Assembly (NCBI GenBank): GCA_902576375.1
Contig: CACGUZ010000001.1
Span: 434,001 to 498,000 of the forward strand
Length of the DNA: 64,000 bases
Direction: 5' to 3'
Source: an uncultured Pelagibacteraceae bacterium
GTDB lineage: Bacteria > Pseudomonadota > Alphaproteobacteria > Pelagibacterales > Pelagibacteraceae
Part shown: positions 42,752 to 51,218 of the stretch, one piece after another
How the letters are laid out: every line of letters begins with the position of its first letter
Numbering within the stretch: the first letter of the stretch is position 1
The notes under the pieces: model-generated
Told to the model about the DNA's origin: nothing
The model's database searches: none
Seen by the model: the letters and a program-made list of their open reading frames with translations, nothing else
Made by a program: the position numbers and the translations under genes

Positions 42752-42767
42752 TTTTTTCTTTTTAATA

Positions 42768-42782
42768 TTCACAATCTGTGAA
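42768..42782. promoter_or_regulatory. Palindrome before the amino-acid binding-protein gene
   Basis: Perfect inverted repeat TTCACA-ATC-TGTGAA, 29 bp before the ATG at 42812, and just ahead of a TACTAT that could be a -10 box. A good AAAGGAG Shine-Dalgarno follows at 42799-42805. Possible operator for control of uptake by nitrogen or amino-acid supply; regulator unknown. Confidence 0.45.
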
Positions 42783-42811
42783 ATACTATTTTTTTATTAA
42801 AGGAGATAACA

Positions 42812-43639
42812 ATGAATATATTCAAAAAAACAATTTTTTCAGTTTTACTTTCTCTATTGGTAATAGGAAATGTTAATGCTGATAAAATAAGAATTGGAAC
42901 AGAAGGTGCCTATCCTCCTTGGAACTCAAAAAATGAGGCAGGTAAGTTAATAGGGTTCGAAGTTGAATTAGCTTATACGCTATGTAGATACATTGGACAA
43001 CAATGTGTAATAGTTGAACAAGATTGGGATGGTATGATACCAGCGTTAATCATGAGAAAGTTTGATGCAATAATGGCAGGTATGTCAATTACTGCAGAAA
43101 GACAAAAAGCTATTAGCTTTTCTCAAGGATATGCAGATGAAGTTGCATCCTTAGCAGTCATGAAAGGATCTAGCCTGGAAGGTTTAGATACATCTGCTGG
43201 GATAAATCTTACGAAACCAAATGCTGCAGCTAAAAAAGATCTTAAAACACTTACTGCTGCATTAGCAGGTAAAACTGTTTGTGTACAAACTGCTACTATT
43301 CACCAAAACTTTTTAGACTCTGGTGATGTAGGAAAAGTAAATGTAAGAACTTACAAAACACAAGACGAAGTTAACTTAGATTTAGCATCTGGAAGATGTG
43401 ATGCTGCATTAGCTGCTGCTGTCGCATTCAGTGATTATGCAGAAAAATCTGGTAAGCCAGTTGTTCTAACTGGACCAACTTTTTCAGGTGGTGCATTTGG
43501 AAACGGTGTTGGAGTAGGTATCAGAAAAGATGATACTGAACTTTTGAAAAAGTTTAACGCCGCTATCAATAAAGCGAGAAAAAACGGAGACATTAGTAGA
43601 ATTGCTACTAAGTGGTTTGGTTTCGACGCTTCTATGTAA
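42812..43639 (+). CDS. Basic-amino-acid-type ABC substrate-binding protein
   Basis: 275 aa with a signal peptide (MNIFKKTIFSVLLSLLVIGNVNA; cleavage before DKIR). The mature protein has the HisJ/ArtJ/LAO family pattern: RIGTEGAYPPWNSKNEAGKLIGFEVELA, DWDGMIPALIMRKFDAIMAGMSITAERQKAISFSQGY, and GKTVCVQTATIHQNFL for the second lobe. The family binds Arg, Lys, ornithine, His or octopine; which one is not visible. Preceded by AAAGGAGATAAC; a hairpin follows at 43653 before the permease genes. No ATPase gene is nearby. Confidence 0.88.
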   Translation: MNIFKKTIFSVLLSLLVIGNVNADKIRIGTEGAYPPWNSKNEAGKLIGFEVELAYTLCRYIGQQCVIVEQDWDGMIPALIMRKFDAIMAGMSITAERQKAISFSQGYADEVASLAVMKGSSLEGLDTSAGINLTKPNAAAKKDLKTLTAALAGKTVCVQTATIHQNFLDSGDVGKVNVRTYKTQDEVNLDLASGRCDAALAAAVAFSDYAEKSGKPVVLTGPTFSGGAFGNGVGVGIRKDDTELLKKFNAAINKARKNGDISRIATKWFGFDASM

Positions 43640-43652
43640 TTAAATTTTAGAT

Positions 43653-43679
43653 TTGGCGACTATCATGTATAGTCGCCAA
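43653..43679 (+). promoter_or_regulatory. Stem-loop between binding protein and permease genes
   Basis: 11-bp perfect stem TTGGCGACTAT/ATAGTCGCCAA (43653-43663 and 43669-43679) with a 5-nt loop, just 5 nt before the next ATG at 43685. There is no U-tract, so it would act by protecting the upstream mRNA from 3' exonucleases or by translational control, as in malE-malF-type spacers. Confidence 0.6.
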
Positions 43680-43684
43680 TCTGT

Positions 43685-44377
43685 ATGGAACTTCTAGCAT
43701 TTGGAGATACTGGTTGGGGAGATGAATTATTTTATGCAACCCTAATGACTATAGCTGTTTCGATAACAGCAATGTTTATAGGTTTTCTTTTTGCTTTAAT
43801 CTTTACTCCATTAAAATTATCAAAAAATAAGTTTTTAAATTTTATCGCAAATTCTTACACAACTATAATAAGAGGTGTTCCAGAGTTATTAGTAATTTAT
43901 CTTTTCTTTTTTGGTGGAACCGGTGCAGTAATGTATGTTGCATCAATATTTGGATATAATGAATATATTGAGATAAATGCATTTATCACAGGTGCATTTG
44001 CAATTGGGATAATCTCTGGTGCTTACTCTACAGAAGTTTTTAGAGGAGCAATACAATCAATTGATAAAGGCCAGTTTGAAGCTGCTAACGTATTAGGTCT
44101 CAATAACTTTGGAAAATTTTTTAAGATTATCCTACCTCAAACATTAAGATTAGCTATTCCAAATCTAAGTAATGTTTGGCAAATAACGCTCAAAGATACT
44201 TCATTAATTTCAGTTACAGGTTTAGTTGAAATCATGAGACAATCTTATATTGCTGCCGGATCAACGAGAGATCCATTACTCTTTTATTCATTTGCTGCAG
44301 TTTTATATTTATTACTCACTTTTGTAAGCATGAAATTGATCAATAGATTAGAAGTTAAATATAGTAGGGGGTATTGA
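43685..44377 (+). CDS. Amino-acid ABC permease, HisQ-type
   Basis: 230-aa inner-membrane permease with five predicted helices. TIIRGVPELLVIYLFFFGGTG is the HisQ/ArtQ signature and SAYSTEVFRGAIQSIDKGQFEAANVLGLNN is the EAA loop that contacts the ATPase. Pairs with the HisM-like gene that overlaps its stop by 4 nt. Two-permease type of the basic amino-acid transporters. Very close to the preceding hairpin. Confidence 0.9.
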   Translation: MELLAFGDTGWGDELFYATLMTIAVSITAMFIGFLFALIFTPLKLSKNKFLNFIANSYTTIIRGVPELLVIYLFFFGGTGAVMYVASIFGYNEYIEINAFITGAFAIGIISGAYSTEVFRGAIQSIDKGQFEAANVLGLNNFGKFFKIILPQTLRLAIPNLSNVWQITLKDTSLISVTGLVEIMRQSYIAAGSTRDPLLFYSFAAVLYLLLTFVSMKLINRLEVKYSRGY

Positions 44378-45051
44378 TGGATCTTGAATTGATGATTAAT
44401 AGTTTTCCAAAGTTACTTAATGCTGCTGTAATAACTTTAAAACTTCTTTCAGTTTCTTTAATAATTGGATTATTCATTGGCTTATTTTTTGCAATTCTAA
44501 GATTAAATAAGAATATATTTATAAATAGATTTGCTTATGGATATTCGTATGTGTTTAGAGGTACTCCACTTTTGGTTCAAATTTTTATAATTTATTTTGG
44601 ATTGGGTCAGATTGAATATTTAAGATCGACAGTTTTATGGATAATTTTAAAAGAACCATATTGGTGTGCAATTATTGCTTTTGCTCTAAACACAGGTGCT
44701 TATACCTCGGAAATACTAAGATCAGCATTTCAAACAATTAAACCTGGAATAATAGAGGCAGGTAAAAGTTTAGGCATCTCAAATAAAGTAATCTTTTATA
44801 AAATTCAAATTCCTATCGCCATTAGACAATCTTTACCAGCTTATGGAAATGAAATTATTCTGATGATGAAAGGAACTTCTTTAGCGAGCACAGTCACCAT
44901 AATGGACCTTACAGGTGTTGCAAAATATATAATTTCAACGACCTTTAAACCAATTGAAGTATTTATAGTTGCTGGTGGGATTTATCTTTTTATGACTTTT
45001 ATCATTCACAACGTGATAAAATTTTTGGAAAAAAAATATAGTTTTAATTAA
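44374..45051 (+). CDS. Amino-acid ABC permease, HisM-type
   Basis: 225-aa partner permease. YVFRGTPLLVQIFIIYFGLG and NTGAYTSEILRSAFQTIKPGIIEAGKSLGISNK are the HisM/ArtM landmarks, including the EAA loop. Overlaps the HisQ-type gene by 4 nt and converges with the M24 gene by 4 nt. No ABC ATPase follows, so the complex must share an ATPase encoded elsewhere in the genome. Confidence 0.9.
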   Translation: MMDLELMINSFPKLLNAAVITLKLLSVSLIIGLFIGLFFAILRLNKNIFINRFAYGYSYVFRGTPLLVQIFIIYFGLGQIEYLRSTVLWIILKEPYWCAIIAFALNTGAYTSEILRSAFQTIKPGIIEAGKSLGISNKVIFYKIQIPIAIRQSLPAYGNEIILMMKGTSLASTVTIMDLTGVAKYIISTTFKPIEVFIVAGGIYLFMTFIIHNVIKFLEKKYSFN

Positions 45052-46199
45052 AGTACTACCAAATCTAACTTTTGTTTACCAAGTCTCTCATTACCATTTT
45101 CTGTAACTAAATAAGTTTCACCTAAATTCATTGCTAACTGGTGTTCAGAGTCCATTAATATCATGTGCATAAAAAATATATTTCCAGGCTGAATTACATG
45201 AGGATTATTAGTGTAAAGCATTGGCCAATCCATCCAGTTTGGAGAAAAAGTATTTCCTAATGAGTAACCACAAGCGTTCATTCGAGCTTTTTTAAAACCA
45301 AGGTCATCAAACGTTTTTGCATGAATATCAAAAACTTCTCCAACTTTATTCCCAGGTTTTAATTTACTTTCACAATTTTTAAGAGCTTCAACACATGCTT
45401 CATGCATTTTATAATGTTTAGGATCTGCTTTACCAATAGGAATAGTTCTAAACATAGCAGAATGATAATGTCTATAAGTACCAGCCCATTCAATAGTTAA
45501 TTGATCGTGTTTATTTAAAATTTGCTTTTCTGCTTGATAACGACAAAGCAGTGCATTTTTACCAGAACCAATTATAAATTCATTTGCAGGATAATCTCCA
45601 CCACCTTCAAATATAACCCTGTTCATTTCTGCTAATATCTTAGATTCACTAACACCAGCTTTTGCATTTTTCCACACTTCGCCTAAGGCTTTATCTGCAA
45701 GCTCTGCAGCTTTTTTGACATAAACAATTTCCTCTTTAGATTTTACAACTCGTAATTTTGTTATTAAGTCTGATTTATCTTCAAGAGAACAATAATTTTC
45801 TAAAGATTTATTTAATCGAAGAGCATTACGACCAGTTAAACCATAGGCTTCATATTCAATTCCTAATTTTTTTCCTTTAAGATTTAACTCATCCAAAATA
45901 ACTTTAAGATCATTAGTCGGGTTTGATCCATCTTTATCAACCCATATCCTAATATCTTCTATGTTGGATGTATTTTGAGCTTGTCTTAAATCAGGAGCTC
46001 TTGTGAGCAGTATTATATTTCCGCTTTTATCTAAAACTAATGTCTGAAAAAAAACATAACCAAAGGTATCATATCCAGTTAACCAATACATTGACTCTTG
46101 TCTAAACATCAAAAGAGCATCAAGATTTTGCTCTTGCATTAAATTTAAAACTTTATTTTTTCTGCTTAAAAACTCCTCTTTTGAAAAATGAAGCGCCAT
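45048..46199 (-). CDS. M24-fold hydrolase (creatinase/ectoine-hydrolase-like), metal ligands lost
   Basis: 383 aa: N-terminal creatinase_N domain (MFRQESMYWLTGYDTFGYVF) and C-terminal pita-bread fold. The five metal ligands of aminopeptidase P are all replaced: the first Asp site is Glu in IEWAGTY, the second Asp is lost in HYHSAMFRT, the His is Tyr (ACGYSLG), the first Glu is His (FFMHMI) and the second Glu is missing (LGETYLVT). Creatinase and ectoine hydrolase (DoeA/EutD) show comparable loss. Downstream neighbours import amino compounds, so it may cleave an imported C-N bond compound. Not a normal peptidase; DddP can be excluded by the missing ligands. Confidence 0.8.
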   Translation of the reverse strand: MALHFSKEEFLSRKNKVLNLMQEQNLDALLMFRQESMYWLTGYDTFGYVFFQTLVLDKSGNIILLTRAPDLRQAQNTSNIEDIRIWVDKDGSNPTNDLKVILDELNLKGKKLGIEYEAYGLTGRNALRLNKSLENYCSLEDKSDLITKLRVVKSKEEIVYVKKAAELADKALGEVWKNAKAGVSESKILAEMNRVIFEGGGDYPANEFIIGSGKNALLCRYQAEKQILNKHDQLTIEWAGTYRHYHSAMFRTIPIGKADPKHYKMHEACVEALKNCESKLKPGNKVGEVFDIHAKTFDDLGFKKARMNACGYSLGNTFSPNWMDWPMLYTNNPHVIQPGNIFFMHMILMDSEHQLAMNLGETYLVTENGNERLGKQKLDLVVL

Positions 46200-46208
46200 T
46201 AGAATTAT

Positions 46209-46598
46209 TTAGTAATTAGTATATTCCTTTATTTCTTTTATGACTGAACCAGTGTGATTATTAATTTCTAATTTAATTTTTGCTCGATCATCATTAAGAA
46301 AATGGACATCTCTTGAGAGTTTTATAAATTTTTCACCAAAATCTTTATCTTTTTCACATTGTCTTTTATCATCCTCAATAACCCATAGTTTAGAATTTAT
46401 TTCTTTTAATGATTGATAAAGATCATTAAGTTTATTGTCAGATTTTACATTCTTATCCAACTGATTTTTTAAAATAGAGTGTTCGTTGTTAATAAATTTT
46501 AGTTTTTCTGGATCTTTAATTTTTCCTTGTTTGATTTCTAAAATTGAAATTTTATCTAAAAGTTCACCTATCGAGACTTCTACTATAATTTTATTCAT
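46209..46598 (-). CDS. DUF6165 family protein
   Basis: 129 aa, hydrophilic, mostly helical with coiled-coil content. IIVEVSIGELLDKISILEIKQGKI and LWVIEDDKRQCEKDKDFGEKFIKLSRDVHFLNDDRAKIKLEIN match what I recall of DUF6165, small proteins found in glycosyltransferase loci. The divergent gene here is a heptosyltransferase-like GT9, consistent with that. Function unknown; possibly an accessory to a transferase. Preceding gene in the same direction (M24) is 9 nt away. Confidence 0.7.
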   Translation of the reverse strand: MNKIIVEVSIGELLDKISILEIKQGKIKDPEKLKFINNEHSILKNQLDKNVKSDNKLNDLYQSLKEINSKLWVIEDDKRQCEKDKDFGEKFIKLSRDVHFLNDDRAKIKLEINNHTGSVIKEIKEYTNY

Positions 46599-46630
46599 AA
46601 AATTTAATACTGTGCTATCTTGTTATAAAT

Positions 46631-47572
46631 ATGTCTAATATTTTAATAATTAAACACGGATCATTAGGAGATATAGCTCAAGCAAGTGGTGCAATTCAAG
46701 ACATATCTGAAAATCATAAAAATGATCGAATTTATTTACTAACTACAAAAGCTTATTTTGAAGTTTTTAAAAAAAATCCATTTATTCATGAAGTAATTCT
46801 AGATAAAAGGTTACCAAGATATAATCTGATATACTTATACTTCTTAATGAAAGAACTTAAGAAACATAGTTTTTCAAAAGTTTTCGATCTTCAAAATTCT
46901 TCAAGAACAAATTTTTATAAAAATATTCTTTTTCCTAAAGCAAAAAAAGAAACTTGGTCTAGCTCAATTACAACTTTGCCAGAAGTAATAGATAAAAAGG
47001 AATTTGATAAACATTCTGTTTTAGACAGATTTAATCATCAACTCCAAACTTCTGGATTAAAAACATCTAATACAATAAACCCAGATTTTAGTTGGGCGGG
47101 TTCAGAAATTGGTGAAATTAAAAATTATTTTAAATTAGACAAATTTATTTTGTTATTTCCTTTTTGCTCGCCACATTTAAATATTAAAAAATGGCCTTAT
47201 TATAATGATCTTATTAAACTTATTTTAAATAAATTTGGTAATGAATATAAAATTTTGACTGCTCCTGGTCCTACTGAAATAAATGATGCCAAGGAAATTA
47301 ACGCTTTAGCTATATTAAACAATGGAAAGGCACTCGATATCTCTCAACTAACTCGTTTAATTAAAGAGAGTTCTTTTGTAGTCGCGAATGACACGGGGCC
47401 AGCTCACATAGCTGCTCATGTGGGAGCTAAAGGTTTAACTTTATTTGGAAAACATACAACCGCTTACAAAGTAAGTATTGAAAGAGAAAATTTTAAAGCA
47501 ATTGAAGTAACAGACTTAAATAATTTAAGTGCAGAGAAAGTTTTTGAAAGATTAAGTAATTCTCTAAATTAA
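46631..47572 (+). CDS. Glycosyltransferase family 9 (heptosyltransferase-like)
   Basis: 313 aa, GT-B fold. NILIIKHGSLGDIAQASGAIQDI is the RfaF/WaaC-type N-terminus (ADP-heptose site) and VVANDTGPAHIAAHVGAKGLTLFG is the C-terminal donor motif. Would add heptose or a similar sugar to the LPS core or another glycolipid. Divergent from DUF6165 with 32 nt between and convergent with the GT4 gene (4-nt overlap). Confidence 0.88.
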   Translation: MSNILIIKHGSLGDIAQASGAIQDISENHKNDRIYLLTTKAYFEVFKKNPFIHEVILDKRLPRYNLIYLYFLMKELKKHSFSKVFDLQNSSRTNFYKNILFPKAKKETWSSSITTLPEVIDKKEFDKHSVLDRFNHQLQTSGLKTSNTINPDFSWAGSEIGEIKNYFKLDKFILLFPFCSPHLNIKKWPYYNDLIKLILNKFGNEYKILTAPGPTEINDAKEINALAILNNGKALDISQLTRLIKESSFVVANDTGPAHIAAHVGAKGLTLFGKHTTAYKVSIERENFKAIEVTDLNNLSAEKVFERLSNSLN

Positions 47573-48651
47573 TTAAGAATTTTTTTGTATTGCTCTAAAG
47601 TTTTGTCCCATTGAAATTTTGAAACGTGCTCTTTAGCATTTTTTCCAAGATCAATATATTTTTTATGTTCAATCATTGAATTTAATGAGGAATAAATATC
47701 ATCTAGATTGTTACCATCACAAATTAATCCTGTTTTATCATGATCTATAGCATCTGATGCACCACCATCTTTTCCTCCAAGTGAGGGAATTCCATATTGT
47801 GCTGCTTCCACATATGCTATTCCAAAACCTTCTACGGAGGTTTTATGAATTATAGATGGCATTACAAAAATATTTGATTTTGCCACTAAAGCATTTTTTA
47901 AATCAATGCTTATGTCTTTAAAGAACATTACTTGTGAAGTTAGATCTAATTCCTCAACTAATTTTTTTATATTTTCCTCCTCATCACCATAGCCAATACA
48001 AATATAAACAATATCAGGATATAATTGTTTTAAATTTCTCAGTGCCATAATTATTTTTTCATGATTTTTTCTTTTATCAAATCTAGAAACAGTAATAAGC
48101 CTTGGTGTTTTTATTTTTAATAGACTTTCAACTTTCTCAAGAGATTTTTTATTTAATTCTTGAACTGGATCAGCTCCAGGATTTATAACTACAACTTTAT
48201 CTTGGTCTACACCATTATTTATGGCTAAATTTTTTGTATACTCAGAATTTGCAATTACTTTTTCAACATTATTAAGAATTTTTAAAACTCTTTTATTCAA
48301 TGAGCTGCCTACGGGATGATTGATCTCTTTACCATGAATTAAACAATACTTTTTTTTATCAGTTTTTATTAATTCTAAACTTTTCCAGTGATCAGCAATG
48401 ATACCCTCAACTTTATTTTCTTTTAAAAATTCATTAATCAATTGAGCTTTTCTAATTTTTCTTAGAAATTTTATTCCACCAACTCTTTCGATTGAAAAAC
48501 TTGCTTGCTCATCAAAATCTTTGTGATTTTCATGATAATCTGCAAAGACTTTAATCATGAAATTTTTTGACATTTCACGAGACAAACCCCACATCAAACT
48601 TTGCATTCCACCTAATTCTGGTGGGAATGATCTTGTTACAATAAGATACAT
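47569..48651 (-). CDS. Glycosyltransferase family 4 (GT-B)
   Basis: 360 aa. ITRSFPPELGGMQSLMWGLSREMSK marks the acceptor domain, VIANSEYTKNLAINNGVDQDKVVVINPGADP the inter-domain segment, LITVSRFDKRKNHEKIIMALRNL the donor-domain start, and FVMPSIIHKTSVEGFGIAYVEAAQYGIPSLGGKDGGASDAI the ExxxxxxE nucleotide-sugar site. Likely a hexosyltransferase in surface glycan assembly. Overlaps the thioredoxin-like gene by 1 nt. Confidence 0.88.
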   Translation of the reverse strand: MYLIVTRSFPPELGGMQSLMWGLSREMSKNFMIKVFADYHENHKDFDEQASFSIERVGGIKFLRKIRKAQLINEFLKENKVEGIIADHWKSLELIKTDKKKYCLIHGKEINHPVGSSLNKRVLKILNNVEKVIANSEYTKNLAINNGVDQDKVVVINPGADPVQELNKKSLEKVESLLKIKTPRLITVSRFDKRKNHEKIIMALRNLKQLYPDIVYICIGYGDEEENIKKLVEELDLTSQVMFFKDISIDLKNALVAKSNIFVMPSIIHKTSVEGFGIAYVEAAQYGIPSLGGKDGGASDAIDHDKTGLICDGNNLDDIYSSLNSMIEHKKYIDLGKNAKEHVSKFQWDKTLEQYKKILN

Positions 48652-49205
48652 TAATTAGTTTTCCACTTAATACCACATCCAGCACTAGGAATTTGTTTCT
48701 CAGGTCCTTTATTTGTTTCAGCAATTTGTGTCATAGCTTTTAAAAGATCACTGTCTCCATCTCTAACTGGAATTAATTTTTTGAGTTCTCTTACTCTTCC
48801 TCTGTATTGAAGTTCTAAATCTTTATTATAACCAAAAAAATCTGGAGTACATACTGCATCATAAGTTTTTGCAATTTCTTGAGTTTCATCAACTAAATAG
48901 GGAAAACCAAATTGGTTTTCTTTTGAAAATTTAATCATGTTTTCATATGAGTCTTCAGGATAATTTTCTGCATCATTAGCGCAAATAGCTACAGAGTTAA
49001 TACCGATATCTTTTAATTTTTTACAATCTTCAACAATGTCTTTTGTTACTGCTTTAACATATGGACAATGATTGCAGATAAACATAACTAATGTTCCTTT
49101 TTCACCTTTCACATCTGCTAAGGAAACAATTTTACCCTCTGTTGATTTAAGCTTAAAGTCATGAGCTTTTTGACCAAAATCACATATTGGAGTTTGTATA
49201 GGCAT
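48651..49205 (-). CDS. Thioredoxin-fold peroxiredoxin-like protein
   Basis: 184 aa. The redox motif CNHCPY at the end of GTLVMFICNHCPYVKAVTKDI is characteristic of the AhpC/TSA-related subgroup of thioredoxin-fold proteins, and the C-terminal IPSAGCGIKWK carries a further Cys. The rest (GKIVSLADVKGEKG, PDFFGYNKDLELQYRGRV) fits. Cytosolic. It probably reduces peroxides or acts as a thiol oxidoreductase. Divergent from the gamma-carbonic-anhydrase gene with only 20 nt between starts. Confidence 0.85.
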   Translation of the reverse strand: MPIQTPICDFGQKAHDFKLKSTEGKIVSLADVKGEKGTLVMFICNHCPYVKAVTKDIVEDCKKLKDIGINSVAICANDAENYPEDSYENMIKFSKENQFGFPYLVDETQEIAKTYDAVCTPDFFGYNKDLELQYRGRVRELKKLIPVRDGDSDLLKAMTQIAETNKGPEKQIPSAGCGIKWKTN

Positions 49206-49225
49206 AATGTAATAATATATAAATT

Positions 49226-49738
49226 ATGTTTTACGATTTAAAAGATAAAAAACCAAAAAACTCTGGCGAAAATTGGGTAGCACCAAATGCAACTATAATA
49301 GGCGATGTTACCTTAGAAAAAAATTCTAGTATTTGGTTTAATGCAACTTTAAGAGGCGACTTAGAAAATATTCATATTGGTGAGGGTTCCAACATTCAAG
49401 ATGGGAGTGTTTTGCACACAGACCCTGGTTATCCATTAAAAGTTGGAAAGAATGTTACTGTTGGACATATGGTTATGCTTCATGGCTGTACGATAGGAGA
49501 CAATAGTTTAATTGGAATTGGAGCAGTAATTTTAAATAATGCTAAGATTGGTAAAAACTGTTTAGTTGGAGCAAAAGCATTAATTACAGAAAATAAAGAA
49601 ATTCCAGATAACTCTTTAGTGATTGGTTCACCTGGAAAAGTTGTAAGAGAAATTACTGAGGAAGAAAAAAAAGCAATCATTGAGAATACAAAACACTATC
49701 AAGACAATTGGAAAAGATATTCTAAATCTGTCTTTTAA
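49226..49738 (+). CDS. Gamma-carbonic anhydrase family hexapeptide protein
   Basis: 170-aa left-handed beta-helix protein. Repeats [72 protein letters not shown] and [13 protein letters not shown]; metal-binding His in VLHTD and VGHMVMLHG. Called YrdA/CaiE-like: either a carbonic anhydrase or an acyltransferase-like scaffold. Trimeric in relatives. Convergent with the PNPOx-like gene (4-nt overlap). Confidence 0.9.
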   Translation: MFYDLKDKKPKNSGENWVAPNATIIGDVTLEKNSSIWFNATLRGDLENIHIGEGSNIQDGSVLHTDPGYPLKVGKNVTVGHMVMLHGCTIGDNSLIGIGAVILNNAKIGKNCLVGAKALITENKEIPDNSLVIGSPGKVVREITEEEKKAIIENTKHYQDNWKRYSKSVF

Positions 49739-50334
49739 GGAACTAACCAACTATTCTTATTTGTATCTAAATCAAACTTAGCTCTTCGATGTCCTTTTGC
49801 TGCAAGGTAAAGCCATTCAATAGATTTAATTTTACATTTAATCACAGTAAAGTTTTTATAACCTTCCTCACTTTGTTCCATTGTATAATCAAAATCTTCT
49901 AATTTAGATATCATTCCTGATGTTGGATTATTCGATGTAGTTCCTGGAGGACTATCAGTTAAATAACAGCGCCTGCTTATATGTTGAGTTTTTTTCCAAG
50001 ATTCCTCTGTCGTAGTATTTTGATTATTAATTTCACATTCTACTTTAACTCTCAACTGTATCTTTTCCTCTTTATCGTAGAAAACTAAAGAAGCATTCTT
50101 ATTTTTTTTAAGAATATCCACCTTTGGAGATCTTAAATCAGTGTGAAATTGTAATACATTATTTTCTCTATCCGATTTACGTAAAACAACAATTCTGCCA
50201 TCAACTTCATTTTGATGAGCACAAATAAAAACAGGAATTCTAAATGGTGAGCCTCTATTGGTTACGGCATCATTTAACATAGACCAATACTTATTTTGAA
50301 TTTCTGCAAAATCTTCGTAGTATGCTGGCTGCAT
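49735..50334 (-). CDS. Pyridoxamine 5'-phosphate oxidase-family flavin protein
   Basis: 199 aa. [54 protein letters not shown] is the split-barrel FMN-binding region, and [22 protein letters not shown] is the family end. The order fits PdxH-like proteins of alphaproteobacteria, but the active-site arginine pattern of true PdxH is not obvious, so a general FMN-binding oxidoreductase is equally possible. 3 nt from the dehydrogenase gene upstream. Confidence 0.82.
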   Translation of the reverse strand: MQPAYYEDFAEIQNKYWSMLNDAVTNRGSPFRIPVFICAHQNEVDGRIVVLRKSDRENNVLQFHTDLRSPKVDILKKNKNASLVFYDKEEKIQLRVKVECEINNQNTTTEESWKKTQHISRRCYLTDSPPGTTSNNPTSGMISKLEDFDYTMEQSEEGYKNFTVIKCKIKSIEWLYLAAKGHRRAKFDLDTNKNSWLVP

Positions 50335-50337
50335 ACT

Positions 50338-51207
50338 TTACTTTCTAAATCTTTTTATTAAGCTTGAAGTATCCCAGCGATTGCCACCCATTCCTTGTAC
50401 TTCACCATAATATTTATCAACAAGTTCAGTGACAGGTAATAATGAGCCATTATTTTTGGCTTCTTCCATTGCAATTTTTAAATCTTTTCTCATCCAATCT
50501 ACTGCAAAACCAAAATCAAACTTATCATCTATCATTGTTTTATATCTATTCTCCATTTGCCAAGATTGAGCTGCACCTTTTGAAATAACTTCAATTACAT
50601 CTTCCATGTTCAATCCAGCTTTCATTCCAAAATTTATGGCTTCGGATAAACCTTGAACTAAACCTGCAATACAAATTTGATTAACCATTTTTGCAAGCTG
50701 ACCATTTCCAGGACCACCAAGTAATTTCATTTTTTTGCTGTAACAATCAATTTTATCTTTTGCTTTTTCAAAGTCAGCTTCATCTCCACCGATCATTACT
50801 GTCAGTGCTCCGTTTTCTGCACCAGCTTGTCCACCGGATACAGGAGCATCTAATGCACCAAATCCATTTTTTTTTGCATAAGCATGAATCTCTCTTGCAA
50901 TAGTTGCAGAAGCAGTTGTATTATCAATATAAACTGCACCTTTTTTAATTGTTTTAAACGCACCGTTATCTCCAAAGGTTACTTCTCTTAAATCATTATC
51001 ATTTCCAACACATGTAAATATGTATTCAGCATCTTTTGCTGCCTCAGCTGGAGTATCTGCCATTTTACCTTTGTATTCTTTAATCCATTTCTCAGCTTTG
51101 GATTTTGTTCTGTTAAAAACAGTTACATTGTGTCCACCTTTTGATATATAACCAGCCATTGGATAACCCATTACACCAAGACCTATGAAAGCAACATTAC
51201 AACTCAT
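50338..51207 (-). CDS. 3-Hydroxyisobutyrate/tartronate semialdehyde reductase family dehydrogenase
   Basis: 289-aa NAD(P) beta-hydroxyacid dehydrogenase. AFIGLGVMGYPMAGYISKGGHNVTVFNR nucleotide fold, VYIDNTTASATIAREI, LDAPVSGGQAGAENGALTVMIGG substrate motif, and GNGQLAKMVNQICIAGL with the catalytic Lys. Substrates include 3-hydroxyisobutyrate, tartronate semialdehyde or related acids. Divergent from the MFS gene (11 nt between) and 3 nt from the PNPOx-like gene. Confidence 0.9.
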   Translation of the reverse strand: MSCNVAFIGLGVMGYPMAGYISKGGHNVTVFNRTKSKAEKWIKEYKGKMADTPAEAAKDAEYIFTCVGNDNDLREVTFGDNGAFKTIKKGAVYIDNTTASATIAREIHAYAKKNGFGALDAPVSGGQAGAENGALTVMIGGDEADFEKAKDKIDCYSKKMKLLGGPGNGQLAKMVNQICIAGLVQGLSEAINFGMKAGLNMEDVIEVISKGAAQSWQMENRYKTMIDDKFDFGFAVDWMRKDLKIAMEEAKNNGSLLPVTELVDKYYGEVQGMGGNRWDTSSLIKRFRK

Positions 51208-51218
51208 AATTTTTTTAT

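Noticed and set aside
45048..46199. DddP-type DMSP lyase for the M24 protein
   Set aside because: DddP keeps its metal ligands; here all five positions are altered.
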